Origin: Fremontodendron californicum
Taxonomy: Eukaryota; Streptophyta; Magnoliopsida; Malvales; Malvaceae
Assembly: GCA_030761205.1 (NCBI GenBank)
Contig: JAULJL010000018.1
Span: 10,622,501 to 10,686,500 of the forward strand
DNA length: 64,000 bases
Direction: 5' to 3'
Each line of letters opens with the position of its first letter. Positions within the stretch are counted from its first letter, which is position 1. This document shows positions 22,931 through 36,069 of the stretch, piece by piece. Below the pieces are notes generated by a model. That model was given only the letters and a program-made list of their open reading frames with translations. It did no database searches and was not told the DNA's origin. The position numbers and the translations under genes are program-made.

Positions 22931-23362
22931 AGAAATCAATGATTACACGAAATTGGCGGGACCTAAATCTTGATTATTCAAAAATCTCATTATGCAAGAT
23001 TTGCCTCCAAATTTATGATTTTTGAAACATGTTTTTTTTTTTATGAAAAACCAATCACATTATTTTAAAAAGAATTTCAAGGTGGATCCTACTATGGTAC
23101 AATATGCAAATGTTCATGTGACACTACCGGTTTTATGAAATCATCAAATGAAATTACCAACTGTTTATTGCAAAGAATGAGATCAATAACACAACCAAAA
23201 ATGTACATGCTCTATTCACACATGAATGAAATGTGCAAAAATGCAAAAATGTTTGAAAAAGGATTTTTATTTTTTTTAAACAACTAATGAATATTTTGCC
23301 CCGACAAATATCTACCTATATAGGTATCACAGTGCCTTTGGGACGGATTAACACATTTATTA

Positions 23363-23389
23363 CGGGCGATGTACGTACATCGTTGCCCG
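23363..23389 (-). promoter_or_regulatory. Palindromic leader hairpin, internal region 1
   Basis: CGGGCGATGTAC and GTACATCG-TT-GCCCG face each other: an 8-bp perfect self-complementary core (CGATGTACGTACATCG) extended by four more pairs after a 3-base bulge. It lies about 0.73 kb from the 5' LTR on the element strand and is identical at 50162-50188. Position and form suit an RNA dimerisation or packaging signal; this is inference. Confidence 0.5.
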
Positions 23390-23609
23390 ATCTACAAAAC
23401 TTATTCAGAGTGTAAAATAGGTAACAAAAGGTTTAGAAATGTCCCTCCATGTGTTCCTATGTTCGGTATATCTGACAAAAATCCGGCCTGGCTTCGCCTA
23501 GGTTCACTATATGAGGGTGAACCGGTTCTAAAAGCCCCGAATTGCTCCTCACTGTCGTCGGTGAAGGCTAGTAAGGCACCCCGATAAAAGCGGGTTCAAT
23601 TCGTTAGAG

Positions 23610-23720
23610 TCTATTTCCCTAGCCCATGCGGATTGTTAATCACGAAGGCCTAGGTAATTTAGTACTCCGGAAGTGTTTCACTAGCCCATGCGGATTGTTA
23701 ATCACGAAGGCTTAGTTACT
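23610..23720. repeat. Short direct repeat in the leader
   Basis: CTAGCCCATGCGGATTGTTA followed by ATCACGAAGGC occurs twice, at about 23619 and 23682, and likewise at about 50420 and 50483. Confidence 0.8.
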
Positions 23721-24093
23721 TTGCTCCCACCTAAAAGGACGAAACCCGGGTATAGGGCTCATGATATGCGAATGCACGTGTGGTGTGTATGGAGGAACAA
23801 CAAACCTTTCACCACCTATTCTACAAACCTTATTCTAAATGCCCTAGCAATTAAAACACTCAATAATAGTGTAACGCATTAACCAACAAGCAATTATAAT
23901 ATACAAACGTAAATAACTAGAGAACAATAATAAAATGCATGCACATGAGTATGAACATATCTAAAAATATTTTATTATTTTCAAAATTCTCCTTATTAAA
24001 AAAAATGTGGGAATTAAAATTAAATACCAATTAAACCAACAAAACCGAGACTTTGATAACACACGAATAATTCTAGGCCTGACTCTCAAATAG

Positions 24094-24111
24094 TCTCCAG
24101 CGGAGTCGCCA
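24094..24111 (-). other. Primer-binding site, internal region 1
   Basis: The minus strand reads TGGCGACTCCGCTGGAGA three bases after the LTR end GGTTGCGACA. This is the form used by many Tat/Ogre elements, believed to pair with a tRNA-Arg; the exact tRNA was not checked. The second unit has TGGCGACTCCGCTGGGGA at 50893-50910. Confidence 0.8.
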
Positions 24112-24114
24112 AGC

Positions 24115-27100
24115 TGTCGCAACCTAAAAAATAACGAGTCTCATCGCAAGACTTTATTATTCGTTAAGCGTGACATTAAAAAAAACCGAGGAAAAGTCGA
24201 CTTAATTCCTCTAAAAAATGAAGGTTTTGAAAATGACCTTAAAAAGACATGGAGTCGCCACCAATCTTTTTTAGCTAGGTGTGATCGGCCACCTATTAAA
24301 ACCGGTTTTATAAAATATTTTAAAAATTAATTAAAACATTTTAAAAAACCAATTTCAAGTCTGCGTTCTAAACCAGAGAAATCAAAGAAGCGGGTTCGGG
24401 AGTCGGTTACGTGTGGGGAAGGATTAGCACCCCCACAACGCCCGTATAAATCGGTACCTTATTAATCGTGTGTTATCTCAAGTCTCGGTAAAAATTGGTT
24501 TTAAATTTAGTATTTCAAGTTAATTCTCAATTTAAAGAAAAATAATTCCATTTTTAATTGAAAATGATTCGGAATTTATAAATTCAAAATTTTCCTATAT
24601 TCCCCAACAAACGTGGCAAAATATAGAAATTTTTATTAGTTTGGAAAACTTTCCGAATAATTCTCGTTTTTTGAAAGAAAGATATTCTTTTATTAATGAT
24701 AATTGATGATATCCTCCCAGCAAACCTGGCAGAGAACTCATGAATTATTTTAACTCGAGAATATCTTTATTTTATTGAAAACCATAATCCTTTTTTTTGA
24801 AAACATTTAAAAGAAATGAATATGCATGACATAAATAAAATGACATAGCAAAATCTAAATGATATAATGCAACCTAAATGACATGATATGATTTGAATGC
24901 CTTAGCATATTCTAAATGAAATGAAATGTCCTAAGTTATATGACATATTATAAATGAAATGAAATGACCTAGGTAACATAGTATATTCTATATGAGATGC
25001 AATATCCTAAGTCATATGATATATTCTAAATGAAATAAAATAACCTAAGTAACATAACACATTCTATATGAAATGCAATATCCTAAGTCATATTATATAA
25101 TCTAAATGAAATAAAATATTCTAGATGACATAATATATCCTAAATGAAATGAAATGACCTAGGTAATATAATATATTCTACATGAAATGAAATAACCTAA
25201 GTAACATGATATTTTCTAAATGAAATAAAATAACCTAAGTAACATAACAAACATGAATGATATGGCATATAAATTAAATGAGATGGAATATGAAATAATG
25301 CTATCATATAATATGCATGAAAATAAAAATGAAAATAATAATGCATGAACATAGTATATGCTAAATAATATTACAAAAAAAAATAACTCAATAAAAAGCA
25401 TAGGATATCATGAAATATTCCAAATCATATAATAAACAATATAACATAACTCAAAATCATAACAATATCATAGAAATTATCATAGCAAGAATCACATATT
25501 ATATAAAATGCATGGATATGGAAAATGCAATGCATGAAATGTATTTTTTCCTTTAATTAAGGAAATCCGTATATCTAAAAAGATATCCGGCTACCTTAGG
25601 AAAATATGCCAAATTAAATATTCTAAAACCAAAATACTTTGTGATTGTTTGAAAACAATTTTGAAAAGCTTGAATTAAAAATAAAAACTGGGCTAAATCT
25701 TTTTTTTAAATGGCTCTAATTTCCTAAGTTTAAAAAATCCAGACTTGACTACCCTTAACTCGAGACTTGAAAAACCATTTTTAGAGTTTAAAAAGGCTTA
25801 GAAACTACCCTAAGTCAGTAGCTAACCCTCCTAATCAGCCCACTCTAAGTAACTTAACCAAAACAGAAAAATGATTTTTCTTTAAATTCAATTCTGACTC
25901 CACTGTCCAGTTTTAAGCCACGATTTTTTACCCTATTTTTAAAAATTCAAAAAATTCTGAAAATAATACTGGATACTCAGGACATGTAAAACTACACGGG
26001 AAAAAATCGGATTAATTTTCTGATTAAAGATGAATTCCCAGAAAAATCAGAGATGTACGAGTTTTGGGTGAAAAAAAACTGCTTTGCCAAAACACATTTT
26101 TGCCTTTGATAAAATCATTTAAAAATCAAAGTAAAAATATTTGAAACTCATAAAATGACTTACAAACAGTAGCTAGGACTTTTTGGAAGCTAGATAAAAA
26201 TTGGCTAAGAAAAAAAATACAAAGGTAGAATAATCAACTTGACAAACTTAATTTTCCACAAGTGTGCTCAAGAGAGCATGACTTTGAACCATTAATTGGC
26301 TCAAGTCATTATTCAAGTGGCATGAACATGAAATGCATGAAACAATGCAGCAAACATAATGCATGAAATGCATGGATTTAAACCTAAATGTCATGAAAAA
26401 AAATGCATGGCATTCATAAAGTGACCTAGACCTAAATGAACTTGCATGGCATTTAATGCAACCTAGACCTAACATGATAATGCAAATGTAACCCAAACCT
26501 AAAGTGTCATGAAAATACATGGCAACACAAAGATGTCCTAATGCCTAACATGAACTTGGAAATGTGTATGGCATACCAAGATGACCTAGACCTAATGGAC
26601 ATGGAAATGCATGATAATACAAAATGACCTAAGATCTAATATGTCATATGAAAATGCATGGGAAACAACATGAACAAAAATGACCAAATGAATACAATAC
26701 TAATGCATGAACATGGCATAACCAATACACAATCATATGACAAGAAGAGGCAAAGCATGAACAAACATGGTAATCACATATTCATGATACAAATGCAAAC
26801 ACAAGACAACACAAAATACAAAGGGAGCCGAATGGACACTAATTTCCAAAATACTTACAGACTGTTGTTGGATAAAATGCAGGTGGGCATACGATCAGAA
26901 TAGGCCTCTGCAATACAATACCTGGATTCACTAGAGCCAAATGCAACATAGAATTCATTGTAAGCTGATTGTTTTGATGCTTGTTTTGACCTCCACTGAT
27001 CAGGTTTGGTAGCATATCTTTCAATATCTAATTTCCTAAGGAGATGTGGGCCTTGTCTTGTCTTGGAGAGTTCAGTTCGCACAGCTAACAGTTCAGATGC

Positions 27101-29946
27101 TATGGCTTCCCTTAGTGACAGGCTACCAGCATCGAAGCACCTTTCAACAGTAAATGAACCAGATGGCTGCATTGCAAGCTCCCCAAAATGTCCACGTAAC
27201 TTCACAACTAATCTGCGTTTCTGTTTTGTGGAAGCTTCTGAAGCAAGAAATGCTTCAATGACACGCGCTCCTTGAGCATCTTTAGCTGCCTCAAGGACAT
27301 GCACAGCTTCCATGGATGTAATACTCAAAATATAAGGCTGTATCCACTCACTTTGGAATTTAAAAATAGCCTGCAGAATCAAAGAACCCATGACATGCAT
27401 CTTAACTCCACCTGCCTAGTTCCAACTAGGCTTGTCTTCATAGCTGAAGTAACTGTCAAGAAACAGTATTCGAGGAACAATAAACTTGGAAGTCTTGTTT
27501 TTTGAACCAACCGCGGTAGCAAGCGCCTCACAACACTTATATTCATGAGTTTGAAGTCTTTGACATGCAGCAATAAGAGAAGCAACAACTCCTGATCTTA
27601 TCATTCCGAGAAGATCCTCAAATTTCAACCCAAGCTCTTCCCAGATCAACTCCGTTTGATCTTTAGTTCTTGCATGGGAAATTAACGCTTGAATAACAAA
27701 GTTTCCACAATGATCGGATGAGAGCTCAAACAATGAATTCTTCAAAAGCTTTGTGAACATATCATTATATAGGCTTTCAGGTGCGACCTCTAGAATTACT
27801 TCCATTAAATGGCTAAATGCAGTTTCTTTCATTAATTCTACGGTTTCACCAGCAATGATCATGTCAATGAACTTTCCTTCCACTAAATTTTGCTTGTTGC
27901 AGCCAAGAAGAACTGGAATTATTTGCAGTAATTCTTGATCATCCTCGGCCAATAACTTCAAAGCTGTCTACAGAACCAAATTGCTATACTGATCAACTTG
28001 TAGGGTCTTAATGTCTTCTCTTGTACAGTTTACCATCCCTAATACAAGGAATTTCAATAAATTTGGAAATCCTTGCTGGAGATGCTGGGAATCATTCCCA
28101 TCCAATTGAGATACTTTGAAATTTAACCGCTCTGTTAGAAATTTTGATCCCTTTGCTCCATGAAACTCTAAGGATTCCAGTGATACTCCTTTACAAACAC
28201 AAAGAAGGCTTCGAAGAACATGAGATCCGTAGCAATTATACATTAAATCAAAAAGACAAACTACAATCACCTTGCATATCATTTTCAGAGTCTCTTCAAC
28301 TATGGTGTAGGCCTCTGTGTCTTGAACATGCCTGGCTAATGACCTAAGAGCTGTCTCAGCTACATGAGAACCAGATCTGTCCATTGCAATAGCAGGAAAG
28401 ACATTTGCACAGCCTCGAAGGAAACTGCAAAGATTGTCCACATCACAGCCCTCAAGTAGAGTCTGAAGAGTATGGCTTATGATATAATCTGTCGCTAGTT
28501 CTAATTCCTACCCCCTAGTTTTTTCAAGGGCATTACCACATATAACCGATCGTTCCTCCACATCCACTCCTTGGCTTTCGAAAAGGTTCGCAATCTCTGA
28601 AAAGTATTTTGCTGTTTCAGGCTCAACCTGTTTTCTGATAACTGGTGTTTGTGAATCCGAATTCTTGTGATGCTTGAAAGATTTCTTAAATTACTCAGTC
28701 CCATCAGTCACCTGCCTCGATTCATTCTTTTTATAACCATCCCCATCAAAACCACCATTTCCTTTCTTTGCCTTTCCCATTTTCCTTGGATTCCAAAACC
28801 TCTTATATAGTTATATCCTCTTAAAAAGTAACTTCATTTTCATGTCCTCTCGACAGTAAAGCTATTCAAAACAATAGAAACTATACTTCCCTCAATGCTT
28901 TTAGTGAGGCGGAGGAGCTATTTTCCAGTGCTGAGACCTAACTGCAAGAAAGCCCTTCGTTACAGAACGAGAGAGAGGAAGCCATTGTTATCAGCTTATT
29001 GGTTTAGAGGTTAAAGAAAAATAATAATAAAAATAAAATGATACCAAAGGAAACGAAGGTCTGAACTCAGCTTTTAAGGTTTGCAACAACTCCATGGTAG
29101 CTGAATACTGAACCCAAACTCGAAAACCCCAGCTTTGTAAACCACCGTGGCAGGCCAAACTGATTTTAGCAAGAGTATCAGTAAATATCCAAACGGGCTG
29201 GTAAAACCATCCTTCCTTCTTTTTCAGTCGGGTCCTTGGCAAGAACCAGAGGCTCACACTTTTGTAACTGGACCAGCAGTGCATGCTCTAGGAAATGAGT
29301 GCTTGGAAGGGTCGAGTTGGTAGAGAAAAGGAAACACAACCTGGTTGACTCGGTATGGAGCGAGTCATTAGCTTGTTTAAGCAAATTTTTCAGAAATAAA
29401 ATATCAGAGGTCGTTTTTGATAGCCCGATAGCCTCTCCTAAAAAAAAAAAATCCCAGCTCTTTACTTTTTAGCTTTCTTTCAGCTCTTAGCCCCCCATGA
29501 AAAAAACAAAGCTCTTTCTTTTTTCTTTTAGCCGCCATTCTCCTTTCTTTTTTTGGAATCATCCCCCTTCCTTATTTTTTCAAGTGACCCATTTTATATC
29601 TCAATTTCTAACCTAAAAAAAAATGCGTAATGTCTAAGTTACCCTTCCTTTATTTCAAGTCTCTTTTTTTTTTTTTTTTTCAAATATTTTCAATTAAAAA
29701 ATTTATTTTAAAAATCTAATAAAGCTCAAGATTAGACTTTTTCACCTCGGGTTTAAATTGTATTTTAAAATTGATAATTTTACGGTCCGATTTTATTTGA
29801 ACAATTAAAGCTAAAAAGGATATATATAATTTAGAACATTTTAAAAATCTAAAATCGCGACCGTGACTTTTACAAAAATATTAAACCCGAGAGGGGGACA
29901 AATCAAAATTGGTTTTAAAAGGCCCGGACAAAATTAGGTGTCTACA
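24115..29946 (-). repeat. LTR 2 of the giant element (central)
   Basis: Same layout as LTR 1, 5832 bp, shared by the two internal regions. A purine tract flanks it at 29947 and a primer-binding site at 24094-24111, so it serves as 5' LTR of one unit and 3' LTR of the next. It keeps a 28-bp stretch of the NOP9 copy that LTR 1 has lost. Confidence 0.9.
26855..28780 (-). pseudogene. NOP9/APUM23-type Pumilio gene copy in LTR 2, broken
   Basis: The same gene copy as in LTR 1, on the same strand, starting at 28780. It retains the 28-bp segment lost from LTR 1 (RSGSHVAETALRSLARH region). Three C-to-T type stops interrupt it: TAG near 28513 (after RG), TAG near 27968 (within NLVL-TALKLL) and TAG near 27418 (within PSWN-AGGVK). 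The open pieces are 28441-27968, 27961-27416 and 27400-26855. None of these stops is shared with LTR 1 or 3, so the copies decayed separately. Confidence 0.85.
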
Positions 29947-30179
29947 GCTGCCCTTCTTTGGCTATTGCTGAGAATCAGGAATCAGGTAAAGATAAAATAG
30001 ACAACAATTTTGTCCCGTCTGTGAAATCACATCTGGAGAGAAAGAAAAGGGTTTTCATTCATTTTTTTTTTGTTGAAAAAGCTGTAAATTGAAGATTGGT
30101 CCTTAAATTGAATTCCCTAACTAATCAAGGCTCGACCCGTCTTAAAGAAATGGATTCGATTTTTAAAAGAAAAAATTGT

Positions 30180-30405
30180 GTCCGAATATCTTAAAAATGG
30201 TGCCTGAAGGTCTTTAAAATGGTGCCCGGAGGTCTTTAAAACTGGTGCCCGAAGGTCTTTTAAATTGGTGCCCGAAGGTCTTTAAAACTGGTGCCTGAAA
30301 GTCTTTAAAATGGTGCTCAGAGGTCTTTAAAACTGGTGCCCGAAGGTCTTTTAAACTGGTGCCCGAAGGTCTTTAAAACTGGTGCCCGAAGGTCTTTAAA
30401 ACAGG
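30180..30405. repeat. About 23-bp tandem array, internal region 2
   Basis: Counterpart of the array at 14410-14640, with the same unit and nearly the same variants in the same order. Confidence 0.88.
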
Positions 30406-31075
30406 TGAAAATACCTTGACGACGGTCTCAGGGTTCGACTCATCTGATAAAACAGAATGAATTCGATTTAAAACAAAAAGGAATACCTCGACGAAGGTCT
30501 CAAGGCTCGACTCATTTGATAAAACAGAATGAATTCGATTTAAAACAAAAGGAAATACGTCGACGAAGGTCTCAAGGCTCGACTCATTTGATGGAACAGA
30601 ATGAATTCGATTTCAAAAACAAAAGGAAATACCTCGACGGTGGTTTCAAGGCTCGACTCATTTGATGGAACAGAATGAATTCGATTTAAAACAAAAGTTA
30701 ATACCTCGATGATAGTCTCAAGGCTCGACTTATTTGATAAAACAGAATGAATTCGATTTAAAACAAAAGGAAATACCTCGACGGTGGTCTCAAGGCTCGA
30801 CTCATTTGATAAAACAGAATGAATTCGATTTAAAACAAAAAGAAATACCTCGACGGTGGTCTCAAGGCTCGACTCATTTGATAAAACAGAATGAATTCGA
30901 TTTAAACAAAAGGAAATACCTCGACGGTGGTCTCAAGGCTCGACTCATTTGATAAAACAGAATGAATTCGATTTAAAACAAAAGGAAATACCTCGACGGT
31001 GGTCTCAAGGCTCGACTCATTTGATAAAACAGAATGAATTCGATTTAAAACAAAAAGAAATACCTCGACGGTGGT
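30405..31075. repeat. 72-bp tandem array, internal region 2
   Basis: Counterpart of the array at 14645-15320, about nine units. One EcoRI-like GAATTC occurs per unit. Confidence 0.9.
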
Positions 31076-31589
31076 CTCGAGGCCTTAACCTATCTTGTTC
31101 TCAGCTGTGTTTAAAATTTTGGATATCTCCTCCAGAAGCTTCGGCTATCACCACCAAAGTCTTGCTCATTTTTAAAACTGTAAAAATTCTGGGTATCACC
31201 TCCAGAAGCTTCAGCTATCACCACCGAATACTTTTTACCTTTTCAAAGGATTTTAAAACTCTGGATATTTCCACCAGAGGCTTCAGCTATCACCACCGAA
31301 GACTTGTTCATAATAATAATAAAAAAAAAGTACCTCGACGATGATCTCGGGGCTTGACTCATTTGAGAAGCAAAATGAGTTCGATTATACCTGACAGCTT
31401 TAAGAGATGATGCAAATGCAAATGTCTTTAGTTGATGCAAACGCTTCTTGATGTAGATGCAAATGACTTAGATTGGTGCAAATGTCTTTGATGCAAATGT
31501 AAATGACTTGATTTGATGCAAACTTTCTTGATGCAGATTCAACTAACTTAGATTGATGCAAATGCTTCTTGATGTAGATGCACATGTTG

Positions 31590-32640
31590 AATAAAATTCT
31601 GGGTAACTCCTCCAAAAGAAGATTTCTCATTTTTCAAAATTATAAAACCCTGGATATCTCCACCAGAGGCTTCAGCTATCACCACCGAAGACTTGTTCAC
31701 TTTTAAAACTGTAAAATTCTGGATATCCCCACCAGAAGCTTTGGCTATCACCACCAAAGACTTGCTCATTGTAAAATTCTGGGTAACTCCTTCAGAAGAA
31801 GATTTCTCATGTTTCAAAATTATAGAACCCTGGATATCTCCACCAGAGGCTTCAGCTATCACCACCGAAGACTTGTTCACTTTTAAAACTGTAAAATTCT
31901 GGATATCCCCACTAGAAGCTTTGGCTATCACCACCAAAGACTTGCTCATTGTAAAATTCTGGGTAACTCCTCCAGAAGAAGATTTCTCATTTCTCAAAAT
32001 TATAAAACCCTGGATATCTCCAACAGAGGCTTCAGCTATCACCACCGAAGACTTGTTCACTTTTAAAACTGTAAAATTCAGGATATCCCCACCAGAAGCT
32101 TTGGCTATCACCACCAAAGACTTGCTCATTGTAAAATTCTGGGTAACTCCTTCAAAAGAAGATTTCTCATGTTTCAAAATTATAGAACCCTGGATATCTC
32201 CACCAGAGGCTTCAGCTATCACCACCGAAGACTTGTTCACTTTTAAAACTGTAAAATTCTGGATATCCCCACTAGAAGCTTTGGCTATCACCACCAAAGA
32301 CTTGCTCATTGTAAAATTCTGGGTAACTCCAACATACGAAGATTTCTCATTTCTCAAAATTATAAAACCCTGGATATCTCCACCAGAGGTTTCAGCTATC
32401 AGCACCGAAGACTTGTTCACTTTTAAAAACTGTAAAATTCTGGATATCCCCACCAGAAGCTTTGGCTATCACCACCAAAGACTTGCTCATTGTAAAATTC
32501 TGGGTAACTCCTCCAGAAGAAGATTTCTCATTTTTCAAAATTATAAAACCCTGGATATCTCCAGCAGAGGCTTCAGCTATCACCACCGAAGACTTGTTCT
32601 TTTAAAACTGTAAAATTCTGGATATCCCCACCAGAAGCTT
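31590..32640. repeat. 180-bp tandem array, internal region 2
   Basis: Nearly six units, about two more than in internal region 1. It is open for 301 codons on the minus strand (32453-31548) and 306 codons on the plus strand (31693-32613), because the unit is a multiple of three and stop-free in both. Confidence 0.92.
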
Positions 32641-35600
32641 TGAGAAATGATGCAGATGCACATGTCTTTTAACAAGGTGCTCATGCTTCATGGTGCAAAT
32701 GTAAAATATTTCTTAGTGCAAATACAAATGGCCTGGATTGATGCCCATGTTTCGAATGCTTCATGGTGCAGATGTTGAATAAAATACAGATGCTTCATGG
32801 TGCAAATGCAACTGGCTTTTGTTGATGCAAATGCTTCTAATGCTTCATTGTGCAAATGCAAATGACTTAGGTTGATACAAATGCTTCTAAATGATGCAAA
32901 TGCAAAGATTCTCAAATAACGCAATTATTTCATGGAATGATGTAGAATAAGATTAACAATGTGCAAATGCTTCTAAATGATGTAAATGCAAAAATTAGCG
33001 CTGACGCAACTACTTCATAGAATGATGCAGATGCCCCTACTAATCATGTTCATGTAAGTGGTCTATGAATGGTGTAACTACAGTTGCCACACAATAATAA
33101 AAATGCAATGATTCTAAAAAGACGCAATTGCTTGAGATGACGCAAATGCAAATATCGATGAAAGATGTAAATATAAAGGTAAAATGCCAATATTCATGGA
33201 ATAATGCCAATGCAAATACTCATGAATGATTCAAATGCTTGCTGACACGGTGCGGATGCCAAACTTAATGAAGAAATGAGTGTTCATGAATGATGCAAAT
33301 GCCCCTAATCATCTTTTCTAGACTTTGGCTTAGCCTTTTCCATTCATTTTTCCTCTTCAAATAAGAGTATATCTTCAACTCCTTTTTTCAATCTTTGGCT
33401 ATTCTCTTTGCCCCACCAGTTTTCAAACTCTCGTCAATAGAGATCTGCTTGCTGAGTTTTACTTCTTCTTCTCCTATTTGGAAATCAAGGTTATCCCTAG
33501 TAATTCCACATCTTTGGGTTAGAAAAACCCTTGTCTCATGTCAACATCAAAAATGGGTATTTCAAAATATTTTTATTTTCCCTTTTTGAAAAACAATTTT
33601 GCTTATTTAAGGAAAACTTCTAAGCCAAAAATTTTAACTCCACAGTGTATTATGTACAAATCTTTTGATGACTGATGATCACTGTTAGAAATTTCCCTAA
33701 GTATTGATTTGGGTTTTTCAATTTGAATTGACAAGGCTCGATACAACAAGATTTTGGTTTTTCCAGGAAAACTTCACAACAAAAATGTATGTCCCTTTTA
33801 GGCTCACAAATGGAACAGATTTTATAAGTCATGAATTCATTGAGAACCAAACAAATTCAACATTCTTTTAGTTTCCAATATCAAGGTATTTTGACAAGCG
33901 TCAAGATTGGCTGGGATGTTTAAACTAGAAAGTTGATTTTGGAGGAAAAAAGTTTCAGTTTTTGAAATCAATCATCCGAATGAGAGTTGACACTTTGGGA
34001 GGTTCAGGAATTCCTAGATGTTCCTCGATGACCACTTCTTTATGATGATCTTCTCTTTTGTGGTATCGGCACTATCATAGATGGCATCAAAAATTCCCAT
34101 CTTACTCTAGACCGCCCATTTTTGGGTTTTCGCCCTAGAGTCCCATTCTTTTCATTTTTCCTTCTCTTTCTTTTTTATTTTTCATTGTTTTACCATGCAC
34201 TTGAGAATTCTAAATTCTTCCTTAGTGAAATGATAATTCGATGAGATGGGATGGGATAAAAATCCGAGGAAAAACCCTTCAAATTAAATATTCACGCTTG
34301 ATCAATATGGACTTTTAAAGCACGTAATGTAGGCCATGGTTCGGGGTTCAAAAAGAAAGGATAAATAGGCCCAAAATATGTGTTTGAGGGTAATCAGATC
34401 AAGGATCATTTCTTGAAGAGGATTTTCTTTGAAGCATTTGTCCCTTTTGGACTTTTCATTCCTTTTGACTTTGCTTTTTTCTTCCTTGCTTTTGGCTTTC
34501 ATTTGCCATCGCTTTTTCACACATTTTTTTTTGTGTGTTTTCTTTTGTTTTTCTTGGCTTTCATTTCGCCATCTCTTCCTTTTTCTTTTTCTTTGACAAA
34601 GTGAGCCTGTATTTATTCGGGGCTTTATTTGCTTTGTATCTATCTTTGAGCTAGGAATCATTTCTCAATGATCTTTAAAAAGATATTTCCTCGCATTTAC
34701 CCCCCCAGTGTAGAGGGTGATCCTTGATCAGGGTTCAAAGAAGAAAGAATTCTTTTGGCTCAAAAGGGGTGACTATGGATAATTTCTTTTTGTGTGAAAG
34801 GGATATGAAAGATGGCCATTTCTCATGTCAAGCACAAATATTCACATTGAAAAGCAATCCCAGGGGAAATAGATATTCAGAATTTCATTTTGCACTTTGG
34901 AATCATCCGAATTCTCCTATGCATGATATCACAATTTTTCTTTTTCTTTTTTTGTTTTTTTCGTCGCATGCCCCCAATGATTCATGCATTAATCCATCCT
35001 TATTCACCATGTATCCATCATTTCCACATATGATGCCCTAATTTGATTAACCATGAGGATTTGTATCATTGCGAGGAACATCGCAAATCTAGGTTTACAA
35101 TGAAAATGCTGAGTTTTAATCTTGGGTTTGTTTGAATGCCTAGGAAAATATTTCCCAAAGACAGGTTTTCTCTAGGACATGGGATAATCTAGTTTTATCA
35201 TTGTGTCCTAGGGTGTCAATCATGAAGTGATGTTTGGGCAATTGGTGTTTTGTGGTTATTGGAAAGGATGTGAATGGCTTTGGCACAGCCTTGACACACA
35301 TCAAATTACCATGATCTAGATTCTTGAAAGAATATCTCATTTGTTTAATTTCAAGGAGTTCGAAAAAATTTCGAAAAGTTTGTTCCTTTGTTCATAGCCT
35401 AGACTAGGATCTCCATCTTTGCTTATTCTATGACGACAATGGTTTATGAAATTCAATCATTCATATTCCTCGAAGTATAAGGTCTTTCAAGTGGTCTCGG
35501 TTCAAAATATTTAGGCTTAGGAAAGCCTAAAAGAGAGGGGAGAAGGTATTGGGTCATTTCTAACAATGATCATCAATATTCTCAAGATTGTTCATTATTT

Positions 35601-35859
35601 CATGTTAAAACCACTTATTTATTGTTTACCACAAATTTTCTCAAAGTTTCATTTGTTTTTGCAAATTCAAATTTATTGCTAAAATAAAATGAACACAAAA
35701 TATTTAAATTCAAATTTTATTTATTTCATTTAGATGTCATCATAAGACAAGTGCTTTCATCATCAAAGTGTATAGAAAAATATGCATCAGAATGCTCCTA
35801 TTGACATGCTTTCAAAGATAACAATTCTTATCCTCAAAATTCTTCAAGAGGATTTCAAT

Positions 35860-36060
35860 CTATGGTAAAACAGATTTCCAATGTTCGATAAGCTCTGGAA
35901 TCCAAATGCCATCGTGGACAAGACCCTCAATTCTTTCCTTCAGTTTTCTGCATTTTTTAGTCGAATGCCCAATTGCCCCAATATGATACTCGCACTTGCT
36001 GTTGGGGTCATAGCTTTTAGCTGACGAAAAAAACTCTTCAAAGCTAAGCCAATTTCTATT
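35860..36060 (-). pseudogene. Tat/Ogre-type gag zinc-knuckle remnant, internal region 2
   Basis: Counterpart of 21341-21541, with the same length and the same Cys/His positions (CEYHIGAIGHSTKKC, then RKLKERIEG). Open in both copies, but so short that this may be chance. Confidence 0.7.
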
Positions 36061-36069
36061 TCATCTTAT

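Larger units (their letters stand above)
14183..24114 (-). other. Internal region 1 of the giant element (no pol)
   Basis: 9932 bp. From the 3' end (low coordinate): a 23-bp repeat array, a 72-bp array, a 180-bp array, degenerate ATGCAAATGCTTC repeats, a 1.59-kb tandem duplication (16551-19738), a pyrimidine-rich stretch with no recognisable gene (19740-21180), a gag remnant (21341-21541), a 92-bp array (21600-22930), and a leader with a strong palindrome (23363-23389) ending at the primer-binding site. No protease, RT, RNase H or integrase signature was found on either strand. Confidence 0.8.

Noticed and set aside
23369..23587. Plus-strand ORF in the leader (also 50170-50388)
   Set aside because: Opposite to the element strand, overlaps the palindrome, no domain.
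31548..32613. 301- and 306-codon ORFs on both strands as proteins
   Set aside because: Both come from a stop-free 180-bp tandem unit; no domain, no start context, and both strands equally open. Kept as a repeat.
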